In this document: piece after piece, positions 7,404 through 17,184 of the stretch
How the letters are laid out: each line of letters opens with the position of its first letter
Position numbering within the stretch: the stretch's first letter is position 1
Assembly: GCF_001557875.1 (NCBI RefSeq)
Contig: NZ_LNRF01000010.1
Location: 1 to 64,000, forward strand
From: Vibrio splendidus
GTDB lineage: Bacteria > Pseudomonadota > Gammaproteobacteria > Enterobacterales > Vibrionaceae
Direction: 5' to 3'
Length of the DNA stretch: 64,000 nt
The notes under the pieces: generated by a model
Database searches by the model: none
The model's input: the letters and a program-made list of their open reading frames with translations, nothing else
Told to the model about the DNA's origin: nothing
Program-made: the position numbers and the translations under genes

Positions 7404-8377
7404 TTTCCCTCATACGCAGGGTGCGTTTACCCGTCAGTTCATTGTTAGCGTTGGCTTTGGTTAACTCTGTCCATGCAGAACAGGGTGTCGATTTTCTTCC
7501 TGATTATTCTAAGGTTCCGGGTATTTCAGGGAGTTTATTGTCGGTGGGTTCGGATACCTTGGCAGGCATGACAACGCTATGGGTGGAAGAGTTCAAGTCT
7601 TACTACCCGAATGTAAATGCTCAAGTCCAAGCATCTGGTTCTTCTACCGCTCCTCCAGCCTTAACCGAAGGTACTGCTCACTTAGGGCCAATGAGTCGAC
7701 CGATGCGCCTAAGAGAAGTCGAAGCATTCGAAAGAGAGCATGGCTATAAGCCGACGGCACTGCGAGTTGCTATTGATGCCATTGGCATTTTTGTGCATCG
7801 TGATAACCCTATTGAAGGGCTCAATTTTCGCCAAATTGACGGTATATTTTCAGAGACACTGCGTTGCGGTGCAACGAAGCAGTTAACCGACTGGCAAGAT
7901 TTAGGAGTCGATCAGCCATGGGCAAAACATCGATTTCAACTGTTTGGTCGTAACTCCGTTTCGGGAACCTACGGCTATTTCAAACAAAACGCCTTATGCG
8001 GTGGTGACTTTAAGAACCGAGTCAATGAGCAGCCTGGTTCTGCATCGGTTGTACAGTCGGTCGCTTCATCAATCAGTGGGATTGGCTATTCGGGTATTGG
8101 CTATCGAGTGGCGGGCGTTAAGTTAATTCCTATTACCAAGCATGGTTCTGATTATGTAGAGCCGACTCGAGCGAATATCTTGAGTGGTGATTACCCTCTA
8201 TCACGCTTTCTTTATGTATACGTGAACAAACACCCAGATAAACCGCTTTCTCCTGTTGAGAGAGAGTTCCTCACTTTTGTGTTCTCAAAGCAAGGGCAAG
8301 AATTGGTAGAGAAAGATGGCTATTTAGCGATACCGTCTGAGTTCGCAGAGCAAGAGTTGGCAAAAGTCGGGCTCTGA
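7400..8377 (+). CDS. PstS-family phosphate-binding protein
   Basis: A periplasmic solute-binding protein of the phosphate ABC transporter type. After a signal peptide (LLALALVNSVHA, cleavage before EQG) comes a PstS-like fold with LSVGSDTLAGM at the N-terminus. Anion-contact motifs follow: ASGSSTAPPAL and GPMSRPM in the first lobe and FGRNSVSGTYGYF in the second. There are 325 residues. It overlaps phoR by four bases, so it belongs to the phoB-phoR unit rather than to pstCAB, which lies beyond ppk-ppx. I infer that it feeds the PstCAB transporter encoded downstream. Vibrios often have a second pst set elsewhere, so I give no numbered symbol. Confidence 0.88.
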   Translation: MISLIRRVRLPVSSLLALALVNSVHAEQGVDFLPDYSKVPGISGSLLSVGSDTLAGMTTLWVEEFKSYYPNVNAQVQASGSSTAPPALTEGTAHLGPMSRPMRLREVEAFEREHGYKPTALRVAIDAIGIFVHRDNPIEGLNFRQIDGIFSETLRCGATKQLTDWQDLGVDQPWAKHRFQLFGRNSVSGTYGYFKQNALCGGDFKNRVNEQPGSASVVQSVASSISGIGYSGIGYRVAGVKLIPITKHGSDYVEPTRANILSGDYPLSRFLYVYVNKHPDKPLSPVEREFLTFVFSKQGQELVEKDGYLAIPSEFAEQELAKVGL

Positions 8378-8412
8378 TTGAGGCTACTACAAACTTAGAA
8401 AAGAAACATATG

Positions 8413-8446
8413 AACAGCTTGCGATGTCGCAGGCTGTTTTTATTTT
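8413..8446 (+). terminator. terminator of phoB-phoR-pstS unit
   Basis: AACAGC (8413-8418) and its inner extension TTGCGA pair with TCGCAGGCTGTT (8427-8438), followed by TTTTATTTT. It ends ten bases before the convergent ppx stop. Confidence 0.75.
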
Positions 8447-8455
8447 AATGGTTCG

Positions 8456-9967
8456 TTATTTTAGCCTCAACAACCATCCAGCATTTTGCCAACGTCGTTG
8501 CTCTTCTCTGAGTTCACAATCAAGCAGTTGGTTATGGGCCAACCAATCGCTGTTAGACCCTTTCAATTCCCAGTTATCCTGTTGTTTTATAGTTAGCGAT
8601 ACGTCTGGGGCCTGTGCTTGATTTCGCTGACGGTTGAGTAAGATAGCAAGCCTCAATATACGAATCAGCAGTGTGACTTGTTGCTGAGTAAATAGAGAAA
8701 GCTCCGGAAACTCTTGTAGCTTGAGCGCTTTTCTTTGATAGCGAACCAATGTTGAGATCAGACGTTGCTGCTCAGTATTGAAGCCTGGCATTGTTGTGTG
8801 CTTCAGCAGATAAGCCGAATGGCGATGATAGCTTTGGAATGCAATACTTTGTCCTACCTCATGAAGCAATGCAGCCCAACTAAGCAGATCATACAGCTCA
8901 TTAGTGACCGCCGTTGTCACTTGAGGCTGTACTTGTTTCAGCAATGAAAGAGCGAGTTCTTTCACTTTCTTGCCATGAGTTACGTCTACATGGTATCGAG
9001 AGACGAGCGTTTCGGCAGTTCTTGTTCGAACATCAATATCTTTAAATCGATCCTCCATGTCATAAAGAACGCCTTCTCGCAGGGCACCATCAGAAAAATG
9101 TAACTCTTTGATGTCAAGCGTATCCATGGCTGCTGAAAGAATGGTGACGCCAGCTGCAAACACTGGCTTTCTCTCATCACTTAAACCTGAAAGATTTAAG
9201 GCTTTGGATGATGAAAATTCACATAAGTGATTCTTTAAATAGGACAGGCGTTGGGGCGTAATGAGGCCATCGGTGAACCCTAAGCCAGTGAGTACCTCTT
9301 TTATTGATTTAGCCGTCCCTGATGAGCCAAAGGCGATTTCCCAAGGTTTTTTTGTATATTCTTCAATTAATGGCATCAATAGACGAGTAGCCGCGGTATA
9401 AGCATCTGAGAAGGGTTTTGAGGTTAGCCCTCCGTCAGCAAAGAAACGTTGAGTGAAACTGACGCATCCCATAGGTAAACTGCGCATAATTAAGGGAGTA
9501 AAACCTTGTCCTGCGACGAGTTCGGTACTCCCTCCACCAATATCAATAACCAATTTAGATTCAGAGGCGGTTTGAGTATGTTCTACGCCGTTATAGATTA
9601 TTCGAGCTTCTTCTTGACCGGAAATGATCTCTATTGGAAAAGGGAACAATGGTTTAGCTTGCTCTATGAAGTCTTTAGCGTTTTTGGCCTTTCTGAGAGT
9701 ATGAGTCGCAACAACTCTGACATCATCAAGTTCAAAATCCGCTAGTCGCTCTGCGAATACTTTAAGGCATTCTAGGCCTCGCTCGATAGCGCTTTCGGAT
9801 AAGAAGTTACGTTCATCCAATCCATTACCTAATCTCACTTTCTGTTTGTGTCTGCTGACTAATTGCAGGTGTTGATCGAATACTCGGGCAACTACCATGT
9901 GAAAGCTGTTCGAACCCAAGTCGATAGCGGCAATACATCGAGAATGTTTGTTATCAATTAGCGGCAT
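8456..9967 (-). CDS. ppx: Ppx, exopolyphosphatase
   Basis: Removes terminal phosphate from long-chain polyphosphate; member of the Ppx/GppA family with an ASKHA fold and a C-terminal HD-like domain. Visible motifs are AAIDLGSNSFHMVVARV at the N-terminus, SGQEEARIIYNGVEHT, VIDIGGGSTELVAG, AFGSSGTAKSI, and the helical C-terminal part with LLHEVGQSIAFQSYHRHS. The length of 503 residues fits Ppx rather than the shorter GppA relatives, and ppk overlaps it by ten bases upstream. That overlap indicates one ppk-ppx operon, so synthesis and breakdown of polyphosphate are co-expressed. GppA-type activity on pppGpp cannot be excluded from sequence. Confidence 0.93.
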   Translation of the reverse strand: MPLIDNKHSRCIAAIDLGSNSFHMVVARVFDQHLQLVSRHKQKVRLGNGLDERNFLSESAIERGLECLKVFAERLADFELDDVRVVATHTLRKAKNAKDFIEQAKPLFPFPIEIISGQEEARIIYNGVEHTQTASESKLVIDIGGGSTELVAGQGFTPLIMRSLPMGCVSFTQRFFADGGLTSKPFSDAYTAATRLLMPLIEEYTKKPWEIAFGSSGTAKSIKEVLTGLGFTDGLITPQRLSYLKNHLCEFSSSKALNLSGLSDERKPVFAAGVTILSAAMDTLDIKELHFSDGALREGVLYDMEDRFKDIDVRTRTAETLVSRYHVDVTHGKKVKELALSLLKQVQPQVTTAVTNELYDLLSWAALLHEVGQSIAFQSYHRHSAYLLKHTTMPGFNTEQQRLISTLVRYQRKALKLQEFPELSLFTQQQVTLLIRILRLAILLNRQRNQAQAPDVSLTIKQQDNWELKGSNSDWLAHNQLLDCELREEQRRWQNAGWLLRLK

Positions 9968-12054
9968 GATTTCTTCTCTTGTTTGTACTTCTTGCGAGCA
10001 AGTTTCTCCATACGTTTAATATAGTGGTAAGTGGAGAGTTGTGACGTCGGGTAATCAAGTGGGTTAGCTGGTGGTTGTATGTAAGGATTGCTCATCGATT
10101 GGTCTAACACTCGAGCTTTGTTACTGTCATCGAAATGAAACTCGGTGAGATCGATAATGGTTTGCTTGATCTTTGGATCTAAAATTGGGGCGGCAACCTC
10201 GATGCGATGATCAAAGTTTCGTGTCATCCAGTCAGCAGAGGAGATATAGACTTTCGGCTTTCCAGCGTTACTAAATATCATCACTCTCGGGTGTTCGAGA
10301 AAACGATCGACCACACTGACAATCTCAATATGGTCACTGATGTTGGGTATGCTAGGGACAAGAGAGCACATGCCGCGAATGACCATTCTCACTTTTACAT
10401 TGGCTTGGCTGGCCTGATAGAGTTTTTCAATGATCTCTCGATCAACCAAGTTGTTGAGTTTTAGAGTGATGCTTGCGGGCTTACCTTCTATCGAATTTTG
10501 TATTTCATTATCTATCAACTGGTAGAGGCGTTTTCTTGTATTCTTTGGTGACACAATCAGTTGTTTGAACTGTGACTTTTGATAAGGATTTTCAATATAC
10601 TTAAAGACTTGCCTCACTTCTTGAGTCAAATCTTCATTCGCAGTGAGCAGAGAAAAATCGGTATACACGCGCGCTGTAACTTCATGAAAGTTACCGGTGC
10701 CAATATGGGCATAATGCTCTGTATGCTTGCCTTCTTTTCGTTTAATGAGCAGCAGCTTGGAGTGAATTTTTAAGCTCGGGATGCCATGGATGACTTTTAC
10801 ATCCGCTTCTCGAAGTTTCTTGGTCCATTGAATATTGGCTTGCTCGTCAAAGCGGGCTTGCAGCTCGACAACCACGGTGACCTTTTTACCATTGTGCGCA
10901 GCGTCGATGATCGAGCTGAGGAGTTTTGAGCCTTCCGCAACACGGTAAACATTTATTTTGATGGAAGTAACCTTGGGATCAAAGGAAGCCTGCCTAATAA
11001 GTTCAGTGATGTGATTAAAGGTGTGATAAGGGTAATAGAGTAAGATGTCACGCGCTTTGATTGCTTCGAAATAGTTTTGGTGGTGGTTGAAATTTGCGCA
11101 CTTAATCGCGGGTAGTGGGCGATTAACTAAATCACGTCGGTTAAGGCTTGGGAACTCAGAGAAATGTTTGAAATTATGATAACGACCACCTGCAATGACA
11201 CTATCATAGTCAGACAATTTAAGTCTGACTTGCAAGAAGTTGAGCATTTCAGCAGGCATTTCTGATTCATAGATCAGACGTATCGGCAGTGCCGTTAAGC
11301 GCTGCTCTAAGCCTAAAGACATCGATTCCAATAGGTTATTTTCATTGTCCTCTTGAAGATCATAATCGGCATCACGCGTCATTTTTATCGCAAAACAACG
11401 CAATGAGTCATACTCAAAGAATCCTTTAAGCAAGTCATCTAAACAAAATCGAACTATATTATCTAACAAGATCAAAGTCGTACGCTGCGAACCCGAAGCT
11501 TCCGGTAGCTTTACAAATCGAGGGAGTGCCTCTGATGGGATTTCGAGTAAGACATATTGAGAAGATGCCTCATGCCCGATGTCGATGGCTAAGTAGCTTT
11601 GTTCGTCTTTGAGAAGGTTGAGCAACTGGCTATCTTCGTTCAAGAGAAACGGAGTTAAGTGTGGTAGCACTTTTTTCTTAAAGTACTTTTTGATCCAGTC
11701 ACTTTGCTCTTCGCTGATTTGCTGTTCGTTGACCAGAAAAATACGATTGCGCGCTAGTTCCAACAACAGGTCGTTATACAGGTCATGGAATTGAGCATCG
11801 AGCTTGCTCGCTTTACTCTGCATTTGAGTCAGTAAGGTTTTCGGAGAGTTGGAGAGTAGCTGTGGATCTTGAAGTAAGATCTTTCGCTTCACATCAGCAA
11901 ATCGAACTTTGTAAAACTCATCGAGGTTTTTCGAGTAAATACCTAAAAAACGAACTCTTTCGATTAATGGTACTGACTTGTCTGCCGCTTCTTGGAGCAC
12001 TCTTTCGTTGAACGATAACCAGCTAAGTTCTTTTGTGACATAGTCTTTTTCCAT
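9958..12054 (-). CDS. ppk: Ppk1, polyphosphate kinase
   Basis: Membrane-associated enzyme that reversibly polymerises the ATP gamma-phosphate into polyphosphate. The N-terminal domain begins VTKELSWLSFNERVLQEA. The catalytic phospholipase-D-like part has the autophosphorylated histidine H431 (SLKIHSKLLLI) and H450 (YAHIGTGNF), matching E. coli H435 and H454, with a further conserved H588 (RFLEHPRV). Length is 698 residues against 688. It lies between the pstS-like gene and pstC on the opposite strand and shares with pstC a 200-base divergent region containing a Pho box. Whether PhoB also drives ppk from that site cannot be decided here. Confidence 0.95.
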   Translation of the reverse strand: MEKDYVTKELSWLSFNERVLQEAADKSVPLIERVRFLGIYSKNLDEFYKVRFADVKRKILLQDPQLLSNSPKTLLTQMQSKASKLDAQFHDLYNDLLLELARNRIFLVNEQQISEEQSDWIKKYFKKKVLPHLTPFLLNEDSQLLNLLKDEQSYLAIDIGHEASSQYVLLEIPSEALPRFVKLPEASGSQRTTLILLDNIVRFCLDDLLKGFFEYDSLRCFAIKMTRDADYDLQEDNENNLLESMSLGLEQRLTALPIRLIYESEMPAEMLNFLQVRLKLSDYDSVIAGGRYHNFKHFSEFPSLNRRDLVNRPLPAIKCANFNHHQNYFEAIKARDILLYYPYHTFNHITELIRQASFDPKVTSIKINVYRVAEGSKLLSSIIDAAHNGKKVTVVVELQARFDEQANIQWTKKLREADVKVIHGIPSLKIHSKLLLIKRKEGKHTEHYAHIGTGNFHEVTARVYTDFSLLTANEDLTQEVRQVFKYIENPYQKSQFKQLIVSPKNTRKRLYQLIDNEIQNSIEGKPASITLKLNNLVDREIIEKLYQASQANVKVRMVIRGMCSLVPSIPNISDHIEIVSVVDRFLEHPRVMIFSNAGKPKVYISSADWMTRNFDHRIEVAAPILDPKIKQTIIDLTEFHFDDSNKARVLDQSMSNPYIQPPANPLDYPTSQLSTYHYIKRMEKLARKKYKQEKKSCR

Positions 12055-12190
12055 CGAGATGAGAATCCTTGAGTACTGGCTATAGAGCTGATTACTTTAA
12101 TTTAGAATAGCAAAATGCACAAAATCTATGATCTTACTTTAAGAAATATGGCTAACAAACTTGTTATTAGTTTCAGTTGTTTAACGTAAC

Positions 12191-12209
12191 TTGTAATATA
12201 ATTGTCATC
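12191..12209 (+). promoter_or_regulatory. Pho box and -10 upstream of pstC
   Basis: GTAA (12193-12196) and GTCA (12204-12207) occur with the 11-base period expected of a Pho box (TTGTAAT-ATAA-TTGTCAT); the first half has one mismatch. A TATTAT sequence near 12219-12224 lies at the usual distance for the -10 of a PhoB-dependent promoter. The site is 46 bases before the pstC start. Confidence 0.7.
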
Positions 12210-12254
12210 TAAGGTACATATTATGTCAGTAGCTAAAAAAAGGTAGATAAACAG

Positions 12255-14471
12255 ATGGCTTCAGCCCAATTTTCATTGAAAGAGCGCGACAAAAAAAGAT
12301 GGTTGAAAGATCGTCTCGTCCGTTTTTCGGTGACATGTGGTGCGGTCAGTGTTCTCGCTGCTCTGGTATTGATCTTTGTTTATTTGGCGATGGTCATTTT
12401 ACCGGTATTTTCTGACACTGGTTTAGATACTGACCAAGCCGTGAAGACCGTTGCCGTAGAAAAGCCTATCGTCTTATCAGTTGATGAATATGGTCAGCAT
12501 GCATTTACTATCGAAAAATCCGGTTTGGTACAGTTTTGGGATTTAGAGGCCCAAAATACACACTCTTACTTTGAGCGTAATGTTGTAGACAACCCAGTCG
12601 CCTTTTCTCGAAATACCCCATCTGAAAACTGGTTTGCTTTTGCCGACAGCGCAAGCAATCTTACTTTTTTCTATCCTGAGTATAGTGCGCCTGTGCTGAA
12701 AAAGGGCAGCGAAGCCGAACCTAAAATTGAGCAAATCGATCTCCCTGAACCATTTTTAAATGATGAATCCTCAAACGGGGCAACGATCGACAAATTTGCG
12801 TTCTCAAAAAATGGACGCGGTATTACGGTTGCTGCTCAGTTAAGTGACCAGCGAGTCTTGGTTAAGTGGTATCAGAGTGACCTTACTGGTCAGTATGTTT
12901 TTCAGAAGAGCGAATGGCTGTCGGATAAATTGGGCTTGCAGCAGCAACTGCTCGTAACACCTGATGGGCAAACTTTATATCTCCGAGCACAATCGGATTT
13001 GGTTGTTTTAAAACTATCAGATACCGGCTTTGGTGTTCGTGAAGTGATTGACCTTAGCTTAAACGATGCGAAGCATTCCGTAAAAAGTATCGATTTACTG
13101 TCTGGGGCATACTCGTTGTTGGTCACGCATGAGGACGGCCAGGTTTCTCAGTGGTTCGATGTACTCAAAGATGAAAAGCGTAGTCTGACCCATATTCGAG
13201 ATTTCCAACTTGCCGAACAAGTGCAATTTATTCTGCCCGATACTTATAGAAAAGGTTTTTACAGCTTCTATAAAAACGGCACATTACAAAGCCATTATAC
13301 AACCAGTGAAAAGCTGTCGTTGTTTGAACGAGCGTTTGATAAATCACCACAATTAGCCGCTATGTCTGCCAATGAACTGCATCTGGCAACGTTGATTGAC
13401 GGCACTATCAGTGTGGCTAAAGTCGACAATGAGTACCCACAAATATCATTCTCATCACTTTGGCAAAAGGTCTGGTATGAAAGTTACCCTGAGCCACAAT
13501 ACGTTTGGCAATCAACGTCGGCGAACGATGATTTTGAAGAGAAATTCAGTTTAGTACCTATCACGTTCGGTACCATTAAGGCCGCTCTGTTTGCGATGAT
13601 GTTTGCCGTGCCGGTTGCTGTGCTCGGAGCCATTTACACTGCATACTTCATGTCTCCACGAATGCGAAGAGTGGTGAAGCCTTCGATAGAGCTGATGGAA
13701 GCACTTCCGACCGTGATCATCGGTTTTTTGGCCGGGCTTTGGTTTGCTCCAATTGTTGAAACGCATTTAACTGCAGTCTTCTCATTAATGGTGTTATTAC
13801 CACTAAGCACATTATTTACGGGGCTTGTTTGGTACTGCTTACCTAAAATGGTGACGAGTCGCTTCTCTAATGGCTGGCATGCTTTAATATTGATACCCGT
13901 ATTGATGATTACGGTGGTCGCTGTGTTTGCTGGTGGAAACAGCATTGAAGCCTTGTTGTTTGGTGGTGATATTCGTACTTTTTTGGCTAGTTATGGCATC
14001 GATTTTGACCAACGTAATGCGCTGGTGGTTGGCTTTGCTATGGGCTTTGCGGTTATCCCGACAATTTTCACTATCGCCGAAGACGCTATTTTCTCTGTAC
14101 CTAAACACCTATCAGATGGTTCATTGGCGTTGGGCGCGACAGCGTGGCAAACCCTTATTTATGTAGTGTTATTGACGGCTAGTCCGGGTATCTTTTCAGC
14201 CATCATGATGGGGTTAGGACGAGCGGTGGGCGAAACAATGATCGTCTTGATGGCTACAGGTAACACACCAATTCTCGATTGGAATATTTTGGAAGGGATG
14301 AGAACGCTATCAGCAACGATTGCAGTTGAATTGCCTGAATCAGAAGTTGGCGGTTCTCACTTCCGCTTATTGTTCTTGGCAGCATTGTTGCTGTTTATTT
14401 TCACGTTTGCGGTGAACTCAGTTGCAGAGTGGGTTAGACAAAGACTGAGAGATAAATATCGTGCGCTGTAG
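12255..14471 (+). CDS. pstC: PstC-type phosphate ABC permease with large periplasmic beta-propeller-like domain
   Basis: Inner-membrane subunit of the high-affinity phosphate importer. At 738 residues it is more than twice the length of E. coli PstC (319). Residues 1-28 are cytoplasmic and basic, and 29-52 form TM1. Residues about 68-395 then form a large periplasmic domain, and the canonical BPD-type permease core starts near 436. It ends with the EAA loop (DGSLALGATAWQTL, GLGRAVGETMIVLMATG), typical of PstC. The inserted domain shows a recurring pattern of short beta strands with DG turns and W/F-D-type ends (SGLVQFWDLEAQ, FAFSKNGRGITVAA, LLVTPDGQTLYL, LLVTHEDGQVSQWFDV, HLATLIDGTISVAKV). 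I read this as a WD40/YVTN-like propeller. The gene follows a Pho box and leads pstC-pstA-pstB-phoU. Confidence 0.9.
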   Translation: MASAQFSLKERDKKRWLKDRLVRFSVTCGAVSVLAALVLIFVYLAMVILPVFSDTGLDTDQAVKTVAVEKPIVLSVDEYGQHAFTIEKSGLVQFWDLEAQNTHSYFERNVVDNPVAFSRNTPSENWFAFADSASNLTFFYPEYSAPVLKKGSEAEPKIEQIDLPEPFLNDESSNGATIDKFAFSKNGRGITVAAQLSDQRVLVKWYQSDLTGQYVFQKSEWLSDKLGLQQQLLVTPDGQTLYLRAQSDLVVLKLSDTGFGVREVIDLSLNDAKHSVKSIDLLSGAYSLLVTHEDGQVSQWFDVLKDEKRSLTHIRDFQLAEQVQFILPDTYRKGFYSFYKNGTLQSHYTTSEKLSLFERAFDKSPQLAAMSANELHLATLIDGTISVAKVDNEYPQISFSSLWQKVWYESYPEPQYVWQSTSANDDFEEKFSLVPITFGTIKAALFAMMFAVPVAVLGAIYTAYFMSPRMRRVVKPSIELMEALPTVIIGFLAGLWFAPIVETHLTAVFSLMVLLPLSTLFTGLVWYCLPKMVTSRFSNGWHALILIPVLMITVVAVFAGGNSIEALLFGGDIRTFLASYGIDFDQRNALVVGFAMGFAVIPTIFTIAEDAIFSVPKHLSDGSLALGATAWQTLIYVVLLTASPGIFSAIMMGLGRAVGETMIVLMATGNTPILDWNILEGMRTLSATIAVELPESEVGGSHFRLLFLAALLLFIFTFAVNSVAEWVRQRLRDKYRAL

Positions 14472-14581
14472 TTTTAAAGATGTACTTCAATATGCATCAA
14501 TGACTGTTAGCTGTTTGACTAGCCTACCTCGTGGCATTTGCTGTTCCTTGAGTCCGCTCGTCAAGAGTAAGGTAGATCGTG

Positions 14582-16291
14582 ATGAATAAATTTAAGTCAT
14601 TAATATTTTGGTTCAGATCGGGCTCTCCGTGGATATGGCTAACGGGTGGGGCGGTGAGCATCAGTATGCTTTCTGTCCTTGGTCTCATGCTGTTGATTGG
14701 CTGGAAGGGCCTAACCTATTTTTGGCCAGCTCCTTTATACCAATGGCAAGTCGACTCCCAAGATCTTTCGTTAGTTGCAGAGCTTGACGAAACGGAATCA
14801 AAGCCAGGTATGCTGATTGGTCAGTTATATGAACGAAAATACATCCCGATAGAGCAAGTTCCACAAGCACACGATCTATTGTCTCCTCAAAATTTGTCGA
14901 CGGGCTTAATACAACGCTTAAGTATCAAAGTCGCGAACAGAGAGCTGTACCCTGCGGACTTCGTTTCGATTCTGGATGTTAACTTACATGAACCAACAAC
15001 TCCGTCTGAGTGGGCTGTGATTGAACGAAGTCGTGGTGGTTATTTCTTTGGTAAGCCGGTGGGCTTTAAGACCGCTTCTGGCACATTCGATTCGAACATT
15101 GATCAAAAGCTCGAACAAGGCTTGGCATTCGCTGATACGTTACGCGAAGAAACATCACGTGTGGTGAATCAAGAAATCCGTAATATCAGCTGGCAATTAG
15201 AAAACTTGCGTTTAGAAAGGCGTAAGCTTGAACTCAATGAGTCAGTGAGTGATGAATACCTTAAAACCTATACTCAAACTAAACTGGAATTAAACCGTCA
15301 GTTAGATGACGCAGAAGTAAAGCTTGAGCATCTCAGAACACAGCTCAATGTAGAAAGTTTACTTGTGGAGGATATGACGGGCGAAAAGGTTGAAATACCA
15401 CTCAGTCATATTCTAGATTATTGGTATCCCAACGAGATGTCTTACCCTGAGAAGGTAGGGCATTGGGGTAAACAAGTTTGGAAATTCTTATCAGAGAATC
15501 CACGAGACTCAAACTCTGAAGGCGGTGTGTTTCCTGCGATTTTCGGCACTGTATTGTTGGTTATTCTTATGTCGATCGTAGTGATGCCTCTTGGCGTAGT
15601 TGCTGCAATATATCTTCATGAATATGCAAAAAACAACGCCCTGACGCGCTTGATTCGTATTGCCGTGATTAACTTGGCGGGTGTCCCGTCGATTGTATAC
15701 GGCGTTTTTGGTTTAGGCTTTTTTGTATATACCATTGGCGGCTCGATTGACACGCTGTTTTATGCTGAGCGATTACCTGCTCCGACATTTGGTACCCCAG
15801 GCCTATTATGGTCTGCTCTAACCTTAGCGGTATTGACGCTTCCAGTAGTTATTGTAACCACCGAAGAGGGGCTAACGCGGATTCCTAGCTCTGTAAGGCA
15901 CGGTTCATTAGCGCTAGGTGCGACTCAATTTGAGACGCTTTGGCGTATTGTTTTACCGATGGCAAGTCCTGCAATTATCACTGGTTTAATTTTGGCAATC
16001 GCAAGAGCCGCAGGGGAAGTGGCTCCACTAATGCTGGTGGGTGTTGTGAAATTAGCTTCAAGCTTGCCAGTAGATGGTCAGTTTCCATATCTACATTTAG
16101 ACAGAAAGTTCATGCATTTAGGCTTTCATATCTATGATGTTGGGTTTCAAACCTCTAATATCGAAGCGGCACGACCTTTAGTGTATGCCACTTCATTTTT
16201 ATTGGTTACGGTGATTGTTGGATTGAATTTAACAGCCATCAATATCCGTAATAACTTGCGTGAAAAATACCGAACCTTAGGACAAGATTAA
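14582..16291 (+). CDS. pstA: PstA-type phosphate ABC permease with periplasmic coiled-coil extension
   Basis: Second membrane subunit of the phosphate importer. At about 569 residues it is nearly double E. coli PstA. TM1 is about residues 17-44. A long extracytoplasmic segment (about 50-310) contains a charged heptad-like helix (about 172-258, rich in L/E/R/K) likely to form a coiled coil. The permease core follows from about 316, with EAA-loop features (RHGSLALGATQFETL, AIARAAGEVAPLMLVG). The first in-frame start is a GTG at 14579. I prefer the adjacent ATG at 14582, which stands eight bases after AAGG. The gap to pstC is 110 bases; pstB begins directly after the stop. The matching enlargement of both permeases suggests that their periplasmic parts meet. 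Confidence 0.9.
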   Translation: MNKFKSLIFWFRSGSPWIWLTGGAVSISMLSVLGLMLLIGWKGLTYFWPAPLYQWQVDSQDLSLVAELDETESKPGMLIGQLYERKYIPIEQVPQAHDLLSPQNLSTGLIQRLSIKVANRELYPADFVSILDVNLHEPTTPSEWAVIERSRGGYFFGKPVGFKTASGTFDSNIDQKLEQGLAFADTLREETSRVVNQEIRNISWQLENLRLERRKLELNESVSDEYLKTYTQTKLELNRQLDDAEVKLEHLRTQLNVESLLVEDMTGEKVEIPLSHILDYWYPNEMSYPEKVGHWGKQVWKFLSENPRDSNSEGGVFPAIFGTVLLVILMSIVVMPLGVVAAIYLHEYAKNNALTRLIRIAVINLAGVPSIVYGVFGLGFFVYTIGGSIDTLFYAERLPAPTFGTPGLLWSALTLAVLTLPVVIVTTEEGLTRIPSSVRHGSLALGATQFETLWRIVLPMASPAIITGLILAIARAAGEVAPLMLVGVVKLASSLPVDGQFPYLHLDRKFMHLGFHIYDVGFQTSNIEAARPLVYATSFLLVTVIVGLNLTAINIRNNLREKYRTLGQD

Positions 16292-17110
16292 ATGTTCTCG
16301 ATTAATGAAACCTTGGGTTACCAAGCACCACTAGATGTTCATAACCTGAAGGATGAGCAAGTTGCTATCTCGATTGAGGGGCTGAATCTTTATTATAAAG
16401 AGAGCCAAGCACTCGATGATATTTCAATGCAAATTCCGAAGGGGCAAGTGACGGCTTTTATTGGCCCATCAGGGTGTGGTAAATCGACCTTGTTGCGCTG
16501 CATTAATCGTATGAATGACTTAGTTGAGGGGTGTAAGGTTTCTGGGAAAGTGAAGCTTCATGGCAAGAATGTCTATCATCCTGAGGTGGATGTTGCGACC
16601 TTACGGCGTCGTGTTGGTATGGTATTCCAGCGCCCGAACCCTTTTCCTAAATCTATCTATGAGAATGTGGTTTATGGTTTGAGGCTGCAAGGTGTTAGCA
16701 ACAGCCGAGACCTTGATGATGCGGTTGAGCGCTCTCTTCGTGCTGCAGCGCTATGGGATGAAGTGAAAGATCGACTGCATGAGAACGCCTTTGGTTTATC
16801 TGGCGGTCAACAGCAGCGTTTGGTTATTGCTCGTGCGGTCGCGATTGAGCCTGAAGTACTCTTGTTGGACGAACCGACATCTGCACTCGATCCGATTTCT
16901 ACTTTGACGATTGAAGAGCTGATTAACGATCTCAAAACACAATACACAGTGGTGATTGTTACCCATAACATGCAACAAGCCGCGCGTGTGAGTGATCATA
17001 CTGCCTTTATTCATATGGGAAAATTGATCGAGTACTCAGATACGGACTCAATTTTTACGTCTCCATTGAAAAATCAGACGGAAGACTACATTACTGGTAG
17101 ATATGGCTAA
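16292..17110 (+). CDS. pstB: PstB, phosphate import ATPase
   Basis: ABC ATPase powering the Pst importer on the cytoplasmic face. Walker A is GPSGCGKST (residues 58-66), the Q loop is in VFQRPNPFPKSIYENV (the PNPFP signature is specific to PstB), the ABC signature is LSGGQQQR, Walker B is VLLLDEPTSALDP, and the switch histidine lies in VIVTHNMQQAARVSD. It has 272 residues, slightly longer than E. coli PstB because of a short N-terminal extension. Its ATG touches the pstA stop codon, so translation is coupled. Confidence 0.97.
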   Translation: MFSINETLGYQAPLDVHNLKDEQVAISIEGLNLYYKESQALDDISMQIPKGQVTAFIGPSGCGKSTLLRCINRMNDLVEGCKVSGKVKLHGKNVYHPEVDVATLRRRVGMVFQRPNPFPKSIYENVVYGLRLQGVSNSRDLDDAVERSLRAAALWDEVKDRLHENAFGLSGGQQQRLVIARAVAIEPEVLLLDEPTSALDPISTLTIEELINDLKTQYTVVIVTHNMQQAARVSDHTAFIHMGKLIEYSDTDSIFTSPLKNQTEDYITGRYG

Positions 17111-17184
17111 CCTCTATAGAGGTGTCAGCTAGAGCTAAGTCACTCTATAAAAATGGCTTTCTTCATTTCTTTCAAGGAGCAGGT

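Noticed and set aside
17122..17184. N-terminal extension of PhoU from an upstream GTG
   Set aside because: The extra 21 residues are not in the family, and AAGGAG stands directly before the internal ATG at 17185.
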